Shown here in pieces: positions 1 to 7,542 of a DNA stretch of 18,468 bases. The notes beneath the pieces were generated by a model, which was given only the letters and a program-made list of their open reading frames with translations, did not search any database and was not told the origin of the DNA. A program made the translations under genes and the position numbers. Source of the DNA: Spirochaeta sp. (GTDB taxonomy: Bacteria > Spirochaetota > Spirochaetia > DSM-27196 > Alkalispirochaetaceae); assembly GCA_027859055.1 (NCBI GenBank), contig JAQIBO010000347.1, forward strand, positions 1 through 18,468, given 5' to 3'. Position 1 is the first letter of the stretch. The number at the start of each line of letters is the position of its first letter.

Positions 1-107
1 GTTCCTGTCGGTGCGTTCCAGTGGGTACGCACCTGTTTCGGACTTTGTCCTGCGGTACGACCCTTTTGTCGCCGCGTTCCTCGGCTACGCCTGCGATACG
101 CACCTTA
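1..107. repeat. Short GC-rich stretch with interspersed repeats
   Basis: This leftmost stretch has no convincing reading frame. It contains an inverted pair GGTGCGT (10-16) and ACGCACC (27-33), and TACGCACC occurs twice (26-33 and 97-104). GCGTTCC also recurs (13-19 and 74-80), each time followed by a TACGC-containing segment, so there are two degenerate units about 61 bp apart. This looks like a REP-like or other extragenic palindromic element, or the edge of one running off the window. It ends abruptly where homology to gmd begins. Identity as a named repeat family cannot be judged from one locus. Confidence 0.3.
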
Positions 108-309
108 TGTACTCCGGCGTCTCAAAGCTGACCGCAACGTGGCTCTGGGCGCCGAGGCTGTAAATCTCGTCGAGCTGAAATTCCTGGATGATGCGGATCA
201 GGTTGGTGTAGTCGATGAGGTCTCCGTAATGGAGATGAAACCGCACATCTTCCTCGTGGGGGTCCTGGTAGAGGTGGTCTACCCGGTCCGTGTTAAAGGA
301 GCTTGCCCG
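108..309 (-). pseudogene. gmd: Orphan internal fragment of gmd
   Basis: This 202-bp segment aligns without gaps to the complete gmd at 5192-5393, in the same orientation, with about 17 mismatches (about 92% identity). It encodes the piece of GDP-mannose 4,6-dehydratase from about residue 47 (RASSFNTDRVDHLYQDPHEE) to residue 113 (SFETPEY), with no internal stop. The nucleotide-binding N-terminus, the catalytic T-E-Y-K residues and the whole C-terminal half are missing. Flanking in-frame residues are unrelated to Gmd, so homology stops sharply at both ends. It cannot be a working enzyme. It is a remnant of an older gmd allele or a partial duplication, and sits 26 bp from the left end of the neighbouring insertion sequence. 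Confidence 0.85.
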
Positions 310-339
310 TTCATTCTTGATATTCAAGGGCATCCAATT

Positions 340-356
340 AGGACCTCCTGAACAAC
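340..356. repeat. Left terminal inverted repeat of the IS1182-like element
   Basis: It matches the right end at 15 of 17 positions. The AATT at 336-339 just outside is the left copy of the presumed target duplication. Confidence 0.8.
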
Positions 357-371
357 GGCCCGCTTGAAGGG

Positions 372-1847
372 TCAAGCTCTTATCTGGTGGATCAGTAGCC
401 TCCGAGTACGATATCCGAAGAGCCACATCAGGATTCTAAACAGGGCCAAGGAAAGCTGCCGGAGCAGCGTATCCAGATTCATTACCAGGAATGCCAGGGC
501 GATGGTGGTTTCCGACGTATCCCGCCGCTTGGCCATAATCCGGGAGAGTGAGTAACGCGTCTTACCGCGTCCAAACACGCCCTCAATCGGGATCCGCGCC
601 CGCTCATCATCGCGGGCTTGGTGCCGTTCCGCGCGTGTAGGATTCTTCTTCGGTCGTCCGAGAGGGGGGCCACCCAGTCGGATGCCACGTTCCTTGCAGT
701 AGTGCCGATTCTCTCTCGTTCTGTAGATGGCGTCCGCTTGTATCGTCTTGGGATAGTGACCAAATCGGCGCCGATACGCGTCCACGTGTCGCGGAAGATC
801 ACCGGACTCGTTGTAGGCGTCCCAACTCAGCCGGTCGAGATACGCGAAGTCCCCAACCTTGGCAGCCGATATCTTCGCGCCGAACTCAACGGGAGCCGCC
901 GTCTTTCCCCGTACGATCGGGCGCACATGCGGCTGCGACAGACTCACAATCCGGCCTGGTACCGAATGGGTCTTCTCGTCGTACATCTTCCGCTGTTGCC
1001 GGTAGACCTCACTCACAACCAGCAGCGACCGGTACTGGTGCCGCGACAGACGCGTCAGATCAGAGCCGTATTGGCTCCGAATCGTCTCCAGATTCCGCCT
1101 GATGTACTGCAATTGCTGCCGCAAAGCCCGTCTGATCGCTTTCACGCGGGGCTTTTTCTTCTTCGCCACCGACAGATACTGCTTCCGCGCCTTCCGGCGA
1201 TACGTGCGGGGCTTTTCCTTCGTTCCTACATCCGGTGCGTGGCACGTGTCGATGATCGTTTCGGTCATCTCACGCGCATCGTTCAGCAGCGACAGATCAG
1301 TCGGATAGTGAATGGCGGCGGGAACGCAGGTCGCGTCCATCAAAAGGGTGCCGTCATTTTCCGCCTCACCATCGCCTTCGGGTTCGTCGTTCGGTTGTCT
1401 ATCATCCGGGGGACCGCCGTCGCTATCGTCGTCGGTGTCCTCTGATTGCGTGGCCAAAATCAGATCGTTGATCTCAGAGAGAATCTCACCGCTGATCCGC
1501 TTGCGGAAATGCACCAACATCGAGGGGTCGAACGGCCGGTCATCACTGAATGCCTTGTAGCCCAGGAAGTACTGCAGGTACGGGTTCTCCCGGATCTGCT
1601 CCACCGTCTCGTCGTCACTGAGCTGCAACTTCTCTTTGATGATCAGGCTGCCAACGGCGATCCGCGCGATGAGCGCCGGCGGGCCGGTGCGGGACTGAAA
1701 ATTCGCGGCATACCGGACCTCGATCTGCTCCCACGGAATCAGCTTTGCCAGGTGTACCCAGCGGTTGTCACTGCTGAGGCGGCCTCCAAACGACAGGTGG
1801 AAATCCTCAAACTCTCGCTGCTCACGTTGTTGCTTCCGATACACCAT
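372..1847 (-). CDS. DDE transposase, IS1182/IS5-like
   Basis: A 491-residue transposase of the DUF772 N-terminal/DDE type. The N-terminal region (about 40-130, with the NPYLQYFLGY and FDPSMLVHFRKRI motifs) is the DUF772-like part. A very acidic low-complexity linker follows at about 135-166. Likely catalytic residues are D171 (LLMDATC), D372 (IQADAIYRTRENR) and E422 (IPIEGVFGRGK), followed by the family-typical C-terminal helix LAFLVMNLDTLLR. A basic region at about 213-260 may bind DNA. Length and frame look complete. A purine-rich GGGAGGG precedes the ATG very closely, so the GTG at codon 2 is an alternative start. The 129 bp from 1848 to the right IS end presumably hold its promoter. Confidence 0.9.
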   Translation of the reverse strand: MVYRKQQREQREFEDFHLSFGGRLSSDNRWVHLAKLIPWEQIEVRYAANFQSRTGPPALIARIAVGSLIIKEKLQLSDDETVEQIRENPYLQYFLGYKAFSDDRPFDPSMLVHFRKRISGEILSEINDLILATQSEDTDDDSDGGPPDDRQPNDEPEGDGEAENDGTLLMDATCVPAAIHYPTDLSLLNDAREMTETIIDTCHAPDVGTKEKPRTYRRKARKQYLSVAKKKKPRVKAIRRALRQQLQYIRRNLETIRSQYGSDLTRLSRHQYRSLLVVSEVYRQQRKMYDEKTHSVPGRIVSLSQPHVRPIVRGKTAAPVEFGAKISAAKVGDFAYLDRLSWDAYNESGDLPRHVDAYRRRFGHYPKTIQADAIYRTRENRHYCKERGIRLGGPPLGRPKKNPTRAERHQARDDERARIPIEGVFGRGKTRYSLSRIMAKRRDTSETTIALAFLVMNLDTLLRQLSLALFRILMWLFGYRTRRLLIHQIRA

Positions 1848-1959
1848 ACCCTCCCACCACGGCCGTTGTCTGCACGGGTTTTCTGCCGAAATTGCCCGTT
1901 TCCGTGCAGCCGTATATGGGATTCTATCACCTAATTCATTGCCCTGTAAATTCTTGGAG

Positions 1960-1976
1960 GTTGTTCAGGAGGCCCC
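1960..1976. repeat. Right terminal inverted repeat of the IS1182-like element
   Basis: Reverse complement of the left end with two mismatches. AATT at 1977-1980 is the second copy of the presumed target duplication. Confidence 0.8.
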
Positions 1977-1980
1977 AATT

Positions 1981-2296
1981 ATCCACCGTGGAGGATTATT
2001 TTTCTCCCTGCTTCCGTTGTCGATAAAAATAATGACGCTCGTCAAGCGCCGGAATTCAGATCTATGTTGAACTATCGTTCTCGGTTGGCGTCCTCAGTCC
2101 AAAGACAAGTACAGGCCCGCCCTCGAAGAGTCGGTTAAGCTCACGCCTTTTTAGTTTCGACGATCATTACAATCTATAAGAAGTCCTTACGTCATTTGCT
2201 CGGCAACCGCACTCCTTCTCACACCCAATAGTCGATACCGCGCCAATTCGTAATGATGGTCTTCAAAATCGGGAAAACCGACGTGAAAATTCTGTA
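1981..2296. other. Non-coding stretch with a possible gene remnant
   Basis: This segment between the IS and colD contains no complete gene. On the minus strand a frame stays open from about 2291 to a TAA at 2187-2189 and reads NFHVGFPDFEDHHYELARYR followed by 14 more residues. It has a protein-like composition but no convincing start, so it could be the C-terminal scrap of a lost gene that once followed colD. I do not recognise the family. No clear hairpin plus T-run terminator for the operon is visible. Confidence 0.3.
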
Positions 2297-3457
2297 TTAG
2301 ATTCGGCTTAACACGTCAGAAAGATAGTCAATCTGCGGTCTGATATCCTCATGACTATTTCCCACAAAAAAGCCTTGGTCGTGGATCTCGTTCGCAGCTT
2401 TACATTCGTCATATACACTGTAGTCGAAATGTCGAATTACTGGATTGCGTAAGATATTTCCAGCTACAATTGGACGGCATTCGATATCCTTTTCAGCAAG
2501 GTGCGTAATCACACTGCTGCGAGACATACTCGGATCAACTATTACAAGACTGAACCCAAACCAACTGCTATCACCGTGCTCCCGCTGAATACGAAAGCGA
2601 CGATCATTATCAAATCGATCCACAAAGTAAGCGCCGTTCTTTCGTCGTTGCGCTATGAAACCAGGAAGTTTTTCCAATTGCTCTTGGCCGATTGCGCGTG
2701 AGCGCTCCAGTGGACGGAAATTGAACCCAGGAAGTATAAACCGGAAACTTTCGTAAAAAGGATCCGATTGTTTATCAACTAGCTTATTCTTTTCCGGAAG
2801 CTGTCTCGTCCAGCCGTGTGCACGGAGGGATAACATAATATGATAGAGTTCCTCGTCATCAGTTACGACTACTCCACCTTCCATGGTAGAAATGTGATGT
2901 GAGAAGAACGTGCTGAACGTTCCTATGAGTCCCCATGTACCGGTAGCTTTTCCATCCAATCGTGCGCCTAAAGACTCACAATTGTCTTCCAAGAGCATCA
3001 GATTATTTCGTGTGGCTATTTCTTTTAGTCTAGAAAGATTAGCCGGATTTCCCAGCAAATTCACGGCTAAAATTGCTCGCGTTCTCTCGGTAATTGCAGC
3101 CTCAACGAGGGCATCATCGATATTAAGTGTTTCCGGATCAATATCTACGAACCTCACCCGGTACCCAAGTTGTTGTAGTGGCGTATACGTCGTTGACCAC
3201 GAAACGGCGGGGACAATGACTTCATCTCTTTTGCTGAGCCTATTTTGGGATCGGTACATTACAGAAGCCATCATGAGCAGATTCGCGGATGAACCAGAGT
3301 TAACCATCACAGCGTACGAGCTACCTACATAGTGGGCAAACTGTTCTTCGAAAATATGCACTTCGTCGCCCATAGTAAACATGCCGCGATCAATAACCCG
3401 TCGCATTGCCGCATATTCACGCTCGTCCCAACTTGGCGTCGCAAGAGGAAATGTCAT
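2297..3457 (-). CDS. colD: GDP-4-keto-6-deoxy-D-mannose 3-dehydratase (ColD)
   Basis: A 386-residue PLP enzyme of the DegT/DnrJ/EryC1/StrS fold. ColD removes the 3-hydroxyl of GDP-4-keto-6-deoxymannose, the committed step towards GDP-L-colitose. The decisive feature is FFSHHISTMEGG: the position that holds the PLP-binding lysine in aminotransferases is His188, the same residue number as the catalytic histidine of E. coli ColD, so this is a dehydratase and not an aminotransferase. Other family blocks are SWDEREYAAM near the start, NSGSSANLL (53-61), VPAVSWSTTYTPLQQ (82-96), LLEDNCESLGA (155-165) and SSWFGFS near the C-terminus. The length is full. Its ATG overlaps the colC stop by 4 bp (ATGA, 3454-3457), so translation is probably coupled. 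It appears to be the last gene of the operon. Confidence 0.93.
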   Translation of the reverse strand: MTFPLATPSWDEREYAAMRRVIDRGMFTMGDEVHIFEEQFAHYVGSSYAVMVNSGSSANLLMMASVMYRSQNRLSKRDEVIVPAVSWSTTYTPLQQLGYRVRFVDIDPETLNIDDALVEAAITERTRAILAVNLLGNPANLSRLKEIATRNNLMLLEDNCESLGARLDGKATGTWGLIGTFSTFFSHHISTMEGGVVVTDDEELYHIMLSLRAHGWTRQLPEKNKLVDKQSDPFYESFRFILPGFNFRPLERSRAIGQEQLEKLPGFIAQRRKNGAYFVDRFDNDRRFRIQREHGDSSWFGFSLVIVDPSMSRSSVITHLAEKDIECRPIVAGNILRNPVIRHFDYSVYDECKAANEIHDQGFFVGNSHEDIRPQIDYLSDVLSRI

Positions 3458-4386
3458 TTGATCGCCCCCAGAGTTTCAAGAAAGTAGCTGAACGTTTGAC
3501 GCAATCCATCCTCCAAAGATACTCGCGGCACCCAGCCAAGTTCTTTTTGACGGCGGACGTCAACGAGCTTTTGCTGCATACCCACCGGTTTTGAAAGATC
3601 GTGCGTGAACGCGCCGTGAAAACCGATTACGCTACGAATCGCTCTATAGTATTCGTTGATGGAGTAGTCAAAGCCAAGGCCGATGTTCATGACGTCAGGC
3701 AGATCTTCAAGTTTTTCAATATACTGAACCACAAACTCGGCGAGGTCTCCGACATACATGAACTCCCGCCGAGCAGTACCATCACCCCATATTGATAATT
3801 CGGCCTCGTTTCTTTGGTGCGCCTCGTACATCCGCTGTAACACAGCGGCAATCATGTGTCCTCTATGGGGGTCAAAGTGGTCATACCGACCGTATAGGTT
3901 ACATGGAATGACCGTTTTGTAATGGAGGGTAGGATGCTCTGTACGGATGTATTCACACAAACGTGTCGTAGCTATTTTCGCGATGGCATATCCTTCGTTT
4001 GTCGGTTCGAGAGCACCGGTGAGAATGGCCTCTTCTTTAAGAGGGTTCTCGCCGTCACGCGGATACATGCACGAGCTCGCGATATTTAGAAGATACGGTA
4101 TACCGGCGGCCTTTGACTCGTCGATGACATTCATTCCGATCCTCAGGTTTACTGCAAGAAACTCGACTGGTTGTGCCATGTTTGCGCGAATCCCGCCTAC
4201 TTTGCCCGCTGCGTGAATTACCGCATCCGGTTGATGTGATATCAGGTATGCTCGCACATTGTCTCGGTCTTCGAAGTCCACGATATCGCGTCCCGGTGTG
4301 AGCACCTCGTGTCGACCGTGACTTTGGAAAGTTTCAATAATGTTTTGCCCGACCATTCCCCGGGCACCGGTTACCAATATTTTCAT
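3454..4386 (-). CDS. colC: GDP-L-colitose synthase (ColC), C5 epimerase/4-ketoreductase
   Basis: A 310-residue extended short-chain dehydrogenase, related to GDP-L-fucose synthase. ColC epimerises C5 and reduces C4 of the ColD product with NAD(P)H to give GDP-L-colitose. Visible features are the Rossmann glycine motif TGARGMVG (6-13), SSC at 104-106, Y133xxxK137 (YAIAK) and H177, matching the Ser, Cys, Tyr, Lys and His used by fucose synthase. Further family blocks are AAGKVGGIRANM, LEPTNEGYA and CNLYGRYDHFDP. By sequence alone a fucose synthase (fcl) is possible. The overlap with colD downstream and gmd 5 bp upstream argue for colC. The upstream Shine-Dalgarno sequence is weak, consistent with coupling to gmd translation. 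Confidence 0.88.
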   Translation of the reverse strand: MKILVTGARGMVGQNIIETFQSHGRHEVLTPGRDIVDFEDRDNVRAYLISHQPDAVIHAAGKVGGIRANMAQPVEFLAVNLRIGMNVIDESKAAGIPYLLNIASSCMYPRDGENPLKEEAILTGALEPTNEGYAIAKIATTRLCEYIRTEHPTLHYKTVIPCNLYGRYDHFDPHRGHMIAAVLQRMYEAHQRNEAELSIWGDGTARREFMYVGDLAEFVVQYIEKLEDLPDVMNIGLGFDYSINEYYRAIRSVIGFHGAFTHDLSKPVGMQQKLVDVRRQKELGWVPRVSLEDGLRQTFSYFLETLGAIK

Positions 4387-4391
4387 CGTTA

Positions 4392-5531
4392 TTACTCGTG
4401 TCGCTTCATTATTGCAAATCCACCATCTTTCAAGTATTGCTCCCGTTTTTGGTCAGCAACGTCTGCATCCACCATCATTTTCACCAACTCGCCAAACTTA
4501 ACCCTGGGTTCCCAGCCAAGTTCCCGCTTTATCTTGCGTGGATCTCCCAGCAACAACTCCACCTCCGCAGGGCGGAAGTAACGCGGATCTACCTGCACTA
4601 GTACGCACCCGGCTTCTCCGAGTACTCCGCGGGCGTCCACACCCACTTCATTCACGCCGCTGCCCTGCCATTCAACGGTCACACCCACACGGGCGAAGGA
4701 TGCTTCCACAAACTCACGGACGGTGTGCATCTCCCCGGTGGCGACAACGTAGTCGCCCGGTTCGTCGGCCTGGACAATGCGCCACATCGCCTCTACGTAG
4801 TCTCCGGCAAAGCCCCAGTCACGTTTGGCGTCCATGTTTCCTAGATAGAGACATTCCTGCAGGCCCAGCTTGATGCGCGCCACGGCGCGGGTGATCTTGC
4901 GGGTGACAAAGGTTTCGCCCCGGATGGGGCTTTCGTGGTTAAAGAGGATGCCGTTGGAGGCATGTATACCGTAGCTCTCGCGGTAGTTGACGGTGATCCA
5001 GTAAGCGTAGAGTTTGGCGGCAGCGTAGGGGCTGCGGGGATAGAAGGGGGTGGTCTCCGACTGCGGCGTCTCCTGCACCTTACCGTAGAGTTCACTGGTG
5101 GATGCCTGGTAGAAGCGCACCGTCTTCTCCATCCCCAGGATGCGCATCGCGTCCAGGATGCGCAGGGTCCCCAGGGCATCGGAATTGGCGGTGTACTCCG
5201 GTGTCTCAAAGCTCACCGCGACGTGGCTCTGGGCGCCGAGGTTGTAGATCTCGTCGGGCTGCACTTCCTGGATGATGCGGATCAGATTGGTGGAGTCGGT
5301 GAGGTCTCCGTAATGGAGATGAAACCGAACTTCTTCCTCGTGGGGATCCTGGTAGAGGTGGTCCACCCGGTCGGTGTTAAATGAGCTTGCCCGCCGTTTG
5401 ACACCATGCACCTGGTAGCCTTTAGCCAGAAGGAGTTCGCTCAAATAGGCGCCGTCCTGGCCGGTGGTCCCGGTCAGGAGGGCGGTTTTGGGGTTTTTGG
5501 TGGTGGGTTTGGGGGAGTTTGAATCGGTCAT
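4392..5531 (-). CDS. gmd: GDP-D-mannose 4,6-dehydratase
   Basis: Gmd converts GDP-D-mannose to GDP-4-keto-6-deoxy-D-mannose, the common precursor of GDP-fucose, perosamine and colitose. It is a 379-residue NADP-dependent short-chain dehydrogenase with GTTGQDGAYL (21-30), RRASSFNTDR (46-55), the catalytic T145/E147 in STSELYG and Y169xxxK173 (YAAAK), then NHESPIRGETFVTRKI and DWGFAGDYVEAMW. I start at the ATG at 5529-5531, preceded by AAGGA about 8 bases upstream. The frame stays open further upstream, but those 49 residues are arginine/proline-rich and unlike Gmd. The last ~110 bp (4392-4500) are about 37-47% GC while the rest is about 57-67% GC, so the gene looks mosaic. The stop lies 5 bp before colC. 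Confidence 0.95.
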   Translation of the reverse strand: MTDSNSPKPTTKNPKTALLTGTTGQDGAYLSELLLAKGYQVHGVKRRASSFNTDRVDHLYQDPHEEEVRFHLHYGDLTDSTNLIRIIQEVQPDEIYNLGAQSHVAVSFETPEYTANSDALGTLRILDAMRILGMEKTVRFYQASTSELYGKVQETPQSETTPFYPRSPYAAAKLYAYWITVNYRESYGIHASNGILFNHESPIRGETFVTRKITRAVARIKLGLQECLYLGNMDAKRDWGFAGDYVEAMWRIVQADEPGDYVVATGEMHTVREFVEASFARVGVTVEWQGSGVNEVGVDARGVLGEAGCVLVQVDPRYFRPAEVELLLGDPRKIKRELGWEPRVKFGELVKMMVDADVADQKREQYLKDGGFAIMKRHE

Positions 5532-5706
5532 GGGTTGGTCCTTGAGCGTTGTAGGTTTGGGGGAAGAATATCGGCGTGCCTCGCCGCTACGCGGCGGGTC
5601 GGGTTGATTCGAGCTCTGCAATCGCTCCGGTCCTTCAGACCTGCGCCGGTAGCGCGGCCGTACATATCCCTCACGCAATATCGGTGACGTTAATTTCCTG
5701 TCAGGC
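5532..5706. other. Spacer with hairpin between the sugar transferase and gmd
   Basis: This 175-bp GC-rich gap interrupts the otherwise tight gene packing. It holds a perfect hairpin CGCCGC-TAC-GCGGCG at 5582-5596. No T-run follows on either strand, so it is not a standard intrinsic terminator. It could attenuate the transcript, or mark an old recombination join since base composition is high here. Confidence 0.4.
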
Positions 5707-6375
5707 CTAAGCCGGGAACAGTCCTTCCGGCGCCGGCGGCAAATCCTTCCAGATACGACGATAAACGGTCGACTCCGGACGCAGCACCACCCAAGCCGTA
5801 ACGAGGATGATCATGATGTCCGTGAGTGTCCCCTGGTGTTGGTAATACCACCGTTCCAGTTGCGCCTTATAGGGAGCAATATCTTCCTTGTAGCGCTGGT
5901 CAAAGGCCTTGTCCGAGGCGCCGATAATGCTCTCTTCATCTCGAAAGACTATGCTACCGATGCCGGTAAGCCCCGGCCGCATGCGACCGATAACTTCCTG
6001 GTTCTCCTCGGTGTAATAGGAGAAGTTGTTCGGAGTGAGTGGCCGGGGTCCGACTATACTCATGCTGCCGAAGAGGATGTTGAGAACCTGGGGTACTTCG
6101 TTGAGTTTGGTCTTGCGCAAGAACTTGCCCACCGGTAATACCCGAGGGTCTCCTGAAACGGTAATGTCTCCTGAGCCGATGTTTGGACTATTCTTGAGCA
6201 TGGTGGCAAATTTGTACACCGAGAATAGCTCGCGGTTCTTGCCTATACGTCTTTGGAGGTAGAAGATCTCACCCTCTCCCGTAGACCGTAGGATTATGGT
6301 AATGGGTATGCCAATCGGCAAGAATAGTATCGTCGCGACGAGAGATAGAAGTATGTCCATAAGTCGCTTCAACAT
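5707..6375 (-). CDS. Phosphoglycosyl transferase (initiating sugar transferase)
   Basis: A 222-residue monotopic phosphoglycosyl transferase of the bacterial sugar transferase family (PglC/WcaJ catalytic domain only). It transfers a sugar-1-phosphate from a UDP-sugar to undecaprenyl phosphate at the inner membrane, starting the repeat unit. An N-terminal re-entrant hydrophobic helix lies at about 7-29 (DILLSLVATILFLPIGIPIT). YKFATM (54-59) and DPRVLPVGKFLRKTK (76-90) precede the active site KLNEVPQ (90-96), then SMSIVGPRPLTPNN and RPGLTG. The usual Asp-Glu dyad reads Asn92-Glu93. The gene follows the 4,6-dehydratase by 6 bp and its AAAGGA ribosome site lies in that gene's last codons. Substrate is inferred from neighbours as QuiNAc or a related 6-deoxy-HexNAc. 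The 3' half is noticeably richer in GC than the 5' half. Confidence 0.9.
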   Translation of the reverse strand: MLKRLMDILLSLVATILFLPIGIPITIILRSTGEGEIFYLQRRIGKNRELFSVYKFATMLKNSPNIGSGDITVSGDPRVLPVGKFLRKTKLNEVPQVLNILFGSMSIVGPRPLTPNNFSYYTEENQEVIGRMRPGLTGIGSIVFRDEESIIGASDKAFDQRYKEDIAPYKAQLERWYYQHQGTLTDIMIILVTAWVVLRPESTVYRRIWKDLPPAPEGLFPA

Positions 6376-6381
6376 CTGTTC

Positions 6382-7542
6382 TTACATCCTTTGATCGAGG
6401 TTTTTACCGGTTTCTATGTGGTGGAACTCAGGCACCACGTCGGCAACGCGATTGACCACTTCTTCTTTCGGCATAGTGATGGGATCTATATTTAGCACCG
6501 ACTCTAATGCCTTATGATCGGGCATGATTAGTTTACCAATCAACGATATTTCCTCAAAAGGAGAGTCCACAAGCTCCTCTCCCTGGGCGATAAACTCTTC
6601 AAAAGGCTTTTCTCCAGAGGTATCGCTTTCAAAAAAGTAACAAGGCCACTTTCCGTTGCCTGGTTTTGTTCTCCTCGCCTGTTCTTCACTATCGCAAATG
6701 AGGGGCTCGTAGCCTCGAGAAGCGAGGACGTTAGTTGCTACATCAACAAATGAAGTCAGTTCTATTTCTCCTGGAGCCCGCGGAATAGCGATTGTTCCTT
6801 TTGGACCGGCAAGCGCTTCGAGGAGACAGAGATGCGCGGCTTCCTCATGCGTAATAAAGAAACGCTTGATATTCGATGGGGCAGACAGGGGTTGTTCTCG
6901 GTCGAGTCGGTCCCAAAACGCCTTTAGTAGGCTCCCGTTTGAAAATGCGACGTTGGCGAATCGCGCACTGGAAAACTTACCGTCGCCGTATGTAAAGCCT
7001 ACCATTTCCATCATTCTTTTGGAGGCGCCCATGAGATTAGCGGGGTTCGCGGCCTTATCTGTAGAGACGCTAAAGAGCGTTTCTGCCTGGGCAATCTCTG
7101 CCCAAGTGGCGAGGCGGCGCATAAGCTGCATGTTCACCGCGAACATACGCGAGAGTGTGAAAGGATCTTTCTCGCTGCGCACGTGCTTGACCGCAGCAAA
7201 GTTGAGAATGATGTCGTAAGGGCCGTTTCGTTTGACCAGATTGTCGGCGCCGGGATGGAGGGGATCGAAGCAGATCGTGCGAAAATCGGTGTCGACGTAA
7301 CCCACACTACTACGAACCTCGCGGACCAAATCTGCCAACGCGTTTTCGTTGACATCAACTACATGAAGTGCACGTGGTACCATACTAAAGAGAATCTCAA
7401 CAACGGAACTGCCAATTGAACCGGCACCACCCACAACAAGCACTCTAGAGCTGCTTAGAATCCTCAATAGTTCAGACCTTACAGAAGCGAATGCACGCTC
7501 AAAAACAGACGATTTTCGGTTGAGAAAATATAGTATACTCAT
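6382..7542 (-). CDS. CapD/FlaA1-type nucleotide-sugar 4,6-dehydratase
   Basis: A 386-residue soluble short-chain dehydrogenase of the polysaccharide biosynthesis protein CapD family, without the membrane domain of WbpM/PglF. It is expected to act on UDP-GlcNAc, giving a UDP-4-keto-6-deoxy-HexNAc. Key features are GGAGSIG (38-44) for NAD(P) binding, NFAAVKHVRSEKDP (114-127), the active-site block STDKAANPANLMGASKR (160-176) with D162, K163 and M171xxxK175, and RFANVAFSNGSLL (194-206). The Met in the YxxxK position is typical of the WbpM/CapD group. Its ATG overlaps the stop of the reductase gene by 4 bp (7539-7542). Whether C5 is epimerised cannot be told by eye. Confidence 0.88.
   Translation of the reverse strand: MSILYFLNRKSSVFERAFASVRSELLRILSSSRVLVVGGAGSIGSSVVEILFSMVPRALHVVDVNENALADLVREVRSSVGYVDTDFRTICFDPLHPGADNLVKRNGPYDIILNFAAVKHVRSEKDPFTLSRMFAVNMQLMRRLATWAEIAQAETLFSVSTDKAANPANLMGASKRMMEMVGFTYGDGKFSSARFANVAFSNGSLLKAFWDRLDREQPLSAPSNIKRFFITHEEAAHLCLLEALAGPKGTIAIPRAPGEIELTSFVDVATNVLASRGYEPLICDSEEQARRTKPGNGKWPCYFFESDTSGEKPFEEFIAQGEELVDSPFEEISLIGKLIMPDHKALESVLNIDPITMPKEEVVNRVADVVPEFHHIETGKNLDQRM

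Larger units (their letters stand above)
340..1976 (-). mobile_element. IS1182/IS5-like insertion sequence, apparently intact
   Basis: A 1,637-bp insertion sequence with one transposase gene filling it. The ends are imperfect inverted repeats of 17 bp: left 340-356 reads AGGACCTCCTGAACAAC, and the right end 1960-1976 reads GGGGCCTCCTGAACAAC on the complementary strand (two mismatches). Both ends are flanked by AATT (336-339 and 1977-1980), which looks like a 4-bp target-site duplication. Intact ends, duplication and open transposase frame point to a fairly recent insertion. It landed between the gmd fragment and the untranslated region after colD. AATT is palindromic, so a chance match cannot be fully excluded. 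Confidence 0.85.

Noticed and set aside
618..1445. 275-codon open frame on the plus strand
   Set aside because: It is antisense to the intact transposase, Arg/Leu/Val-rich, and has no recognisable domain.
5645..5665. GGTAGCG string resembling a JUMPstart/ops element
   Set aside because: It matches only part of GGCGGTAGCGTG and lies on the strand opposite to transcription.
5532..5678. 49-residue N-terminal extension of Gmd in the same open frame
   Set aside because: Arg/Pro-rich, unlike the family, without a ribosome site; the ATG at 5531 has AAGGA at the right distance and gives the usual Gmd N-terminus.
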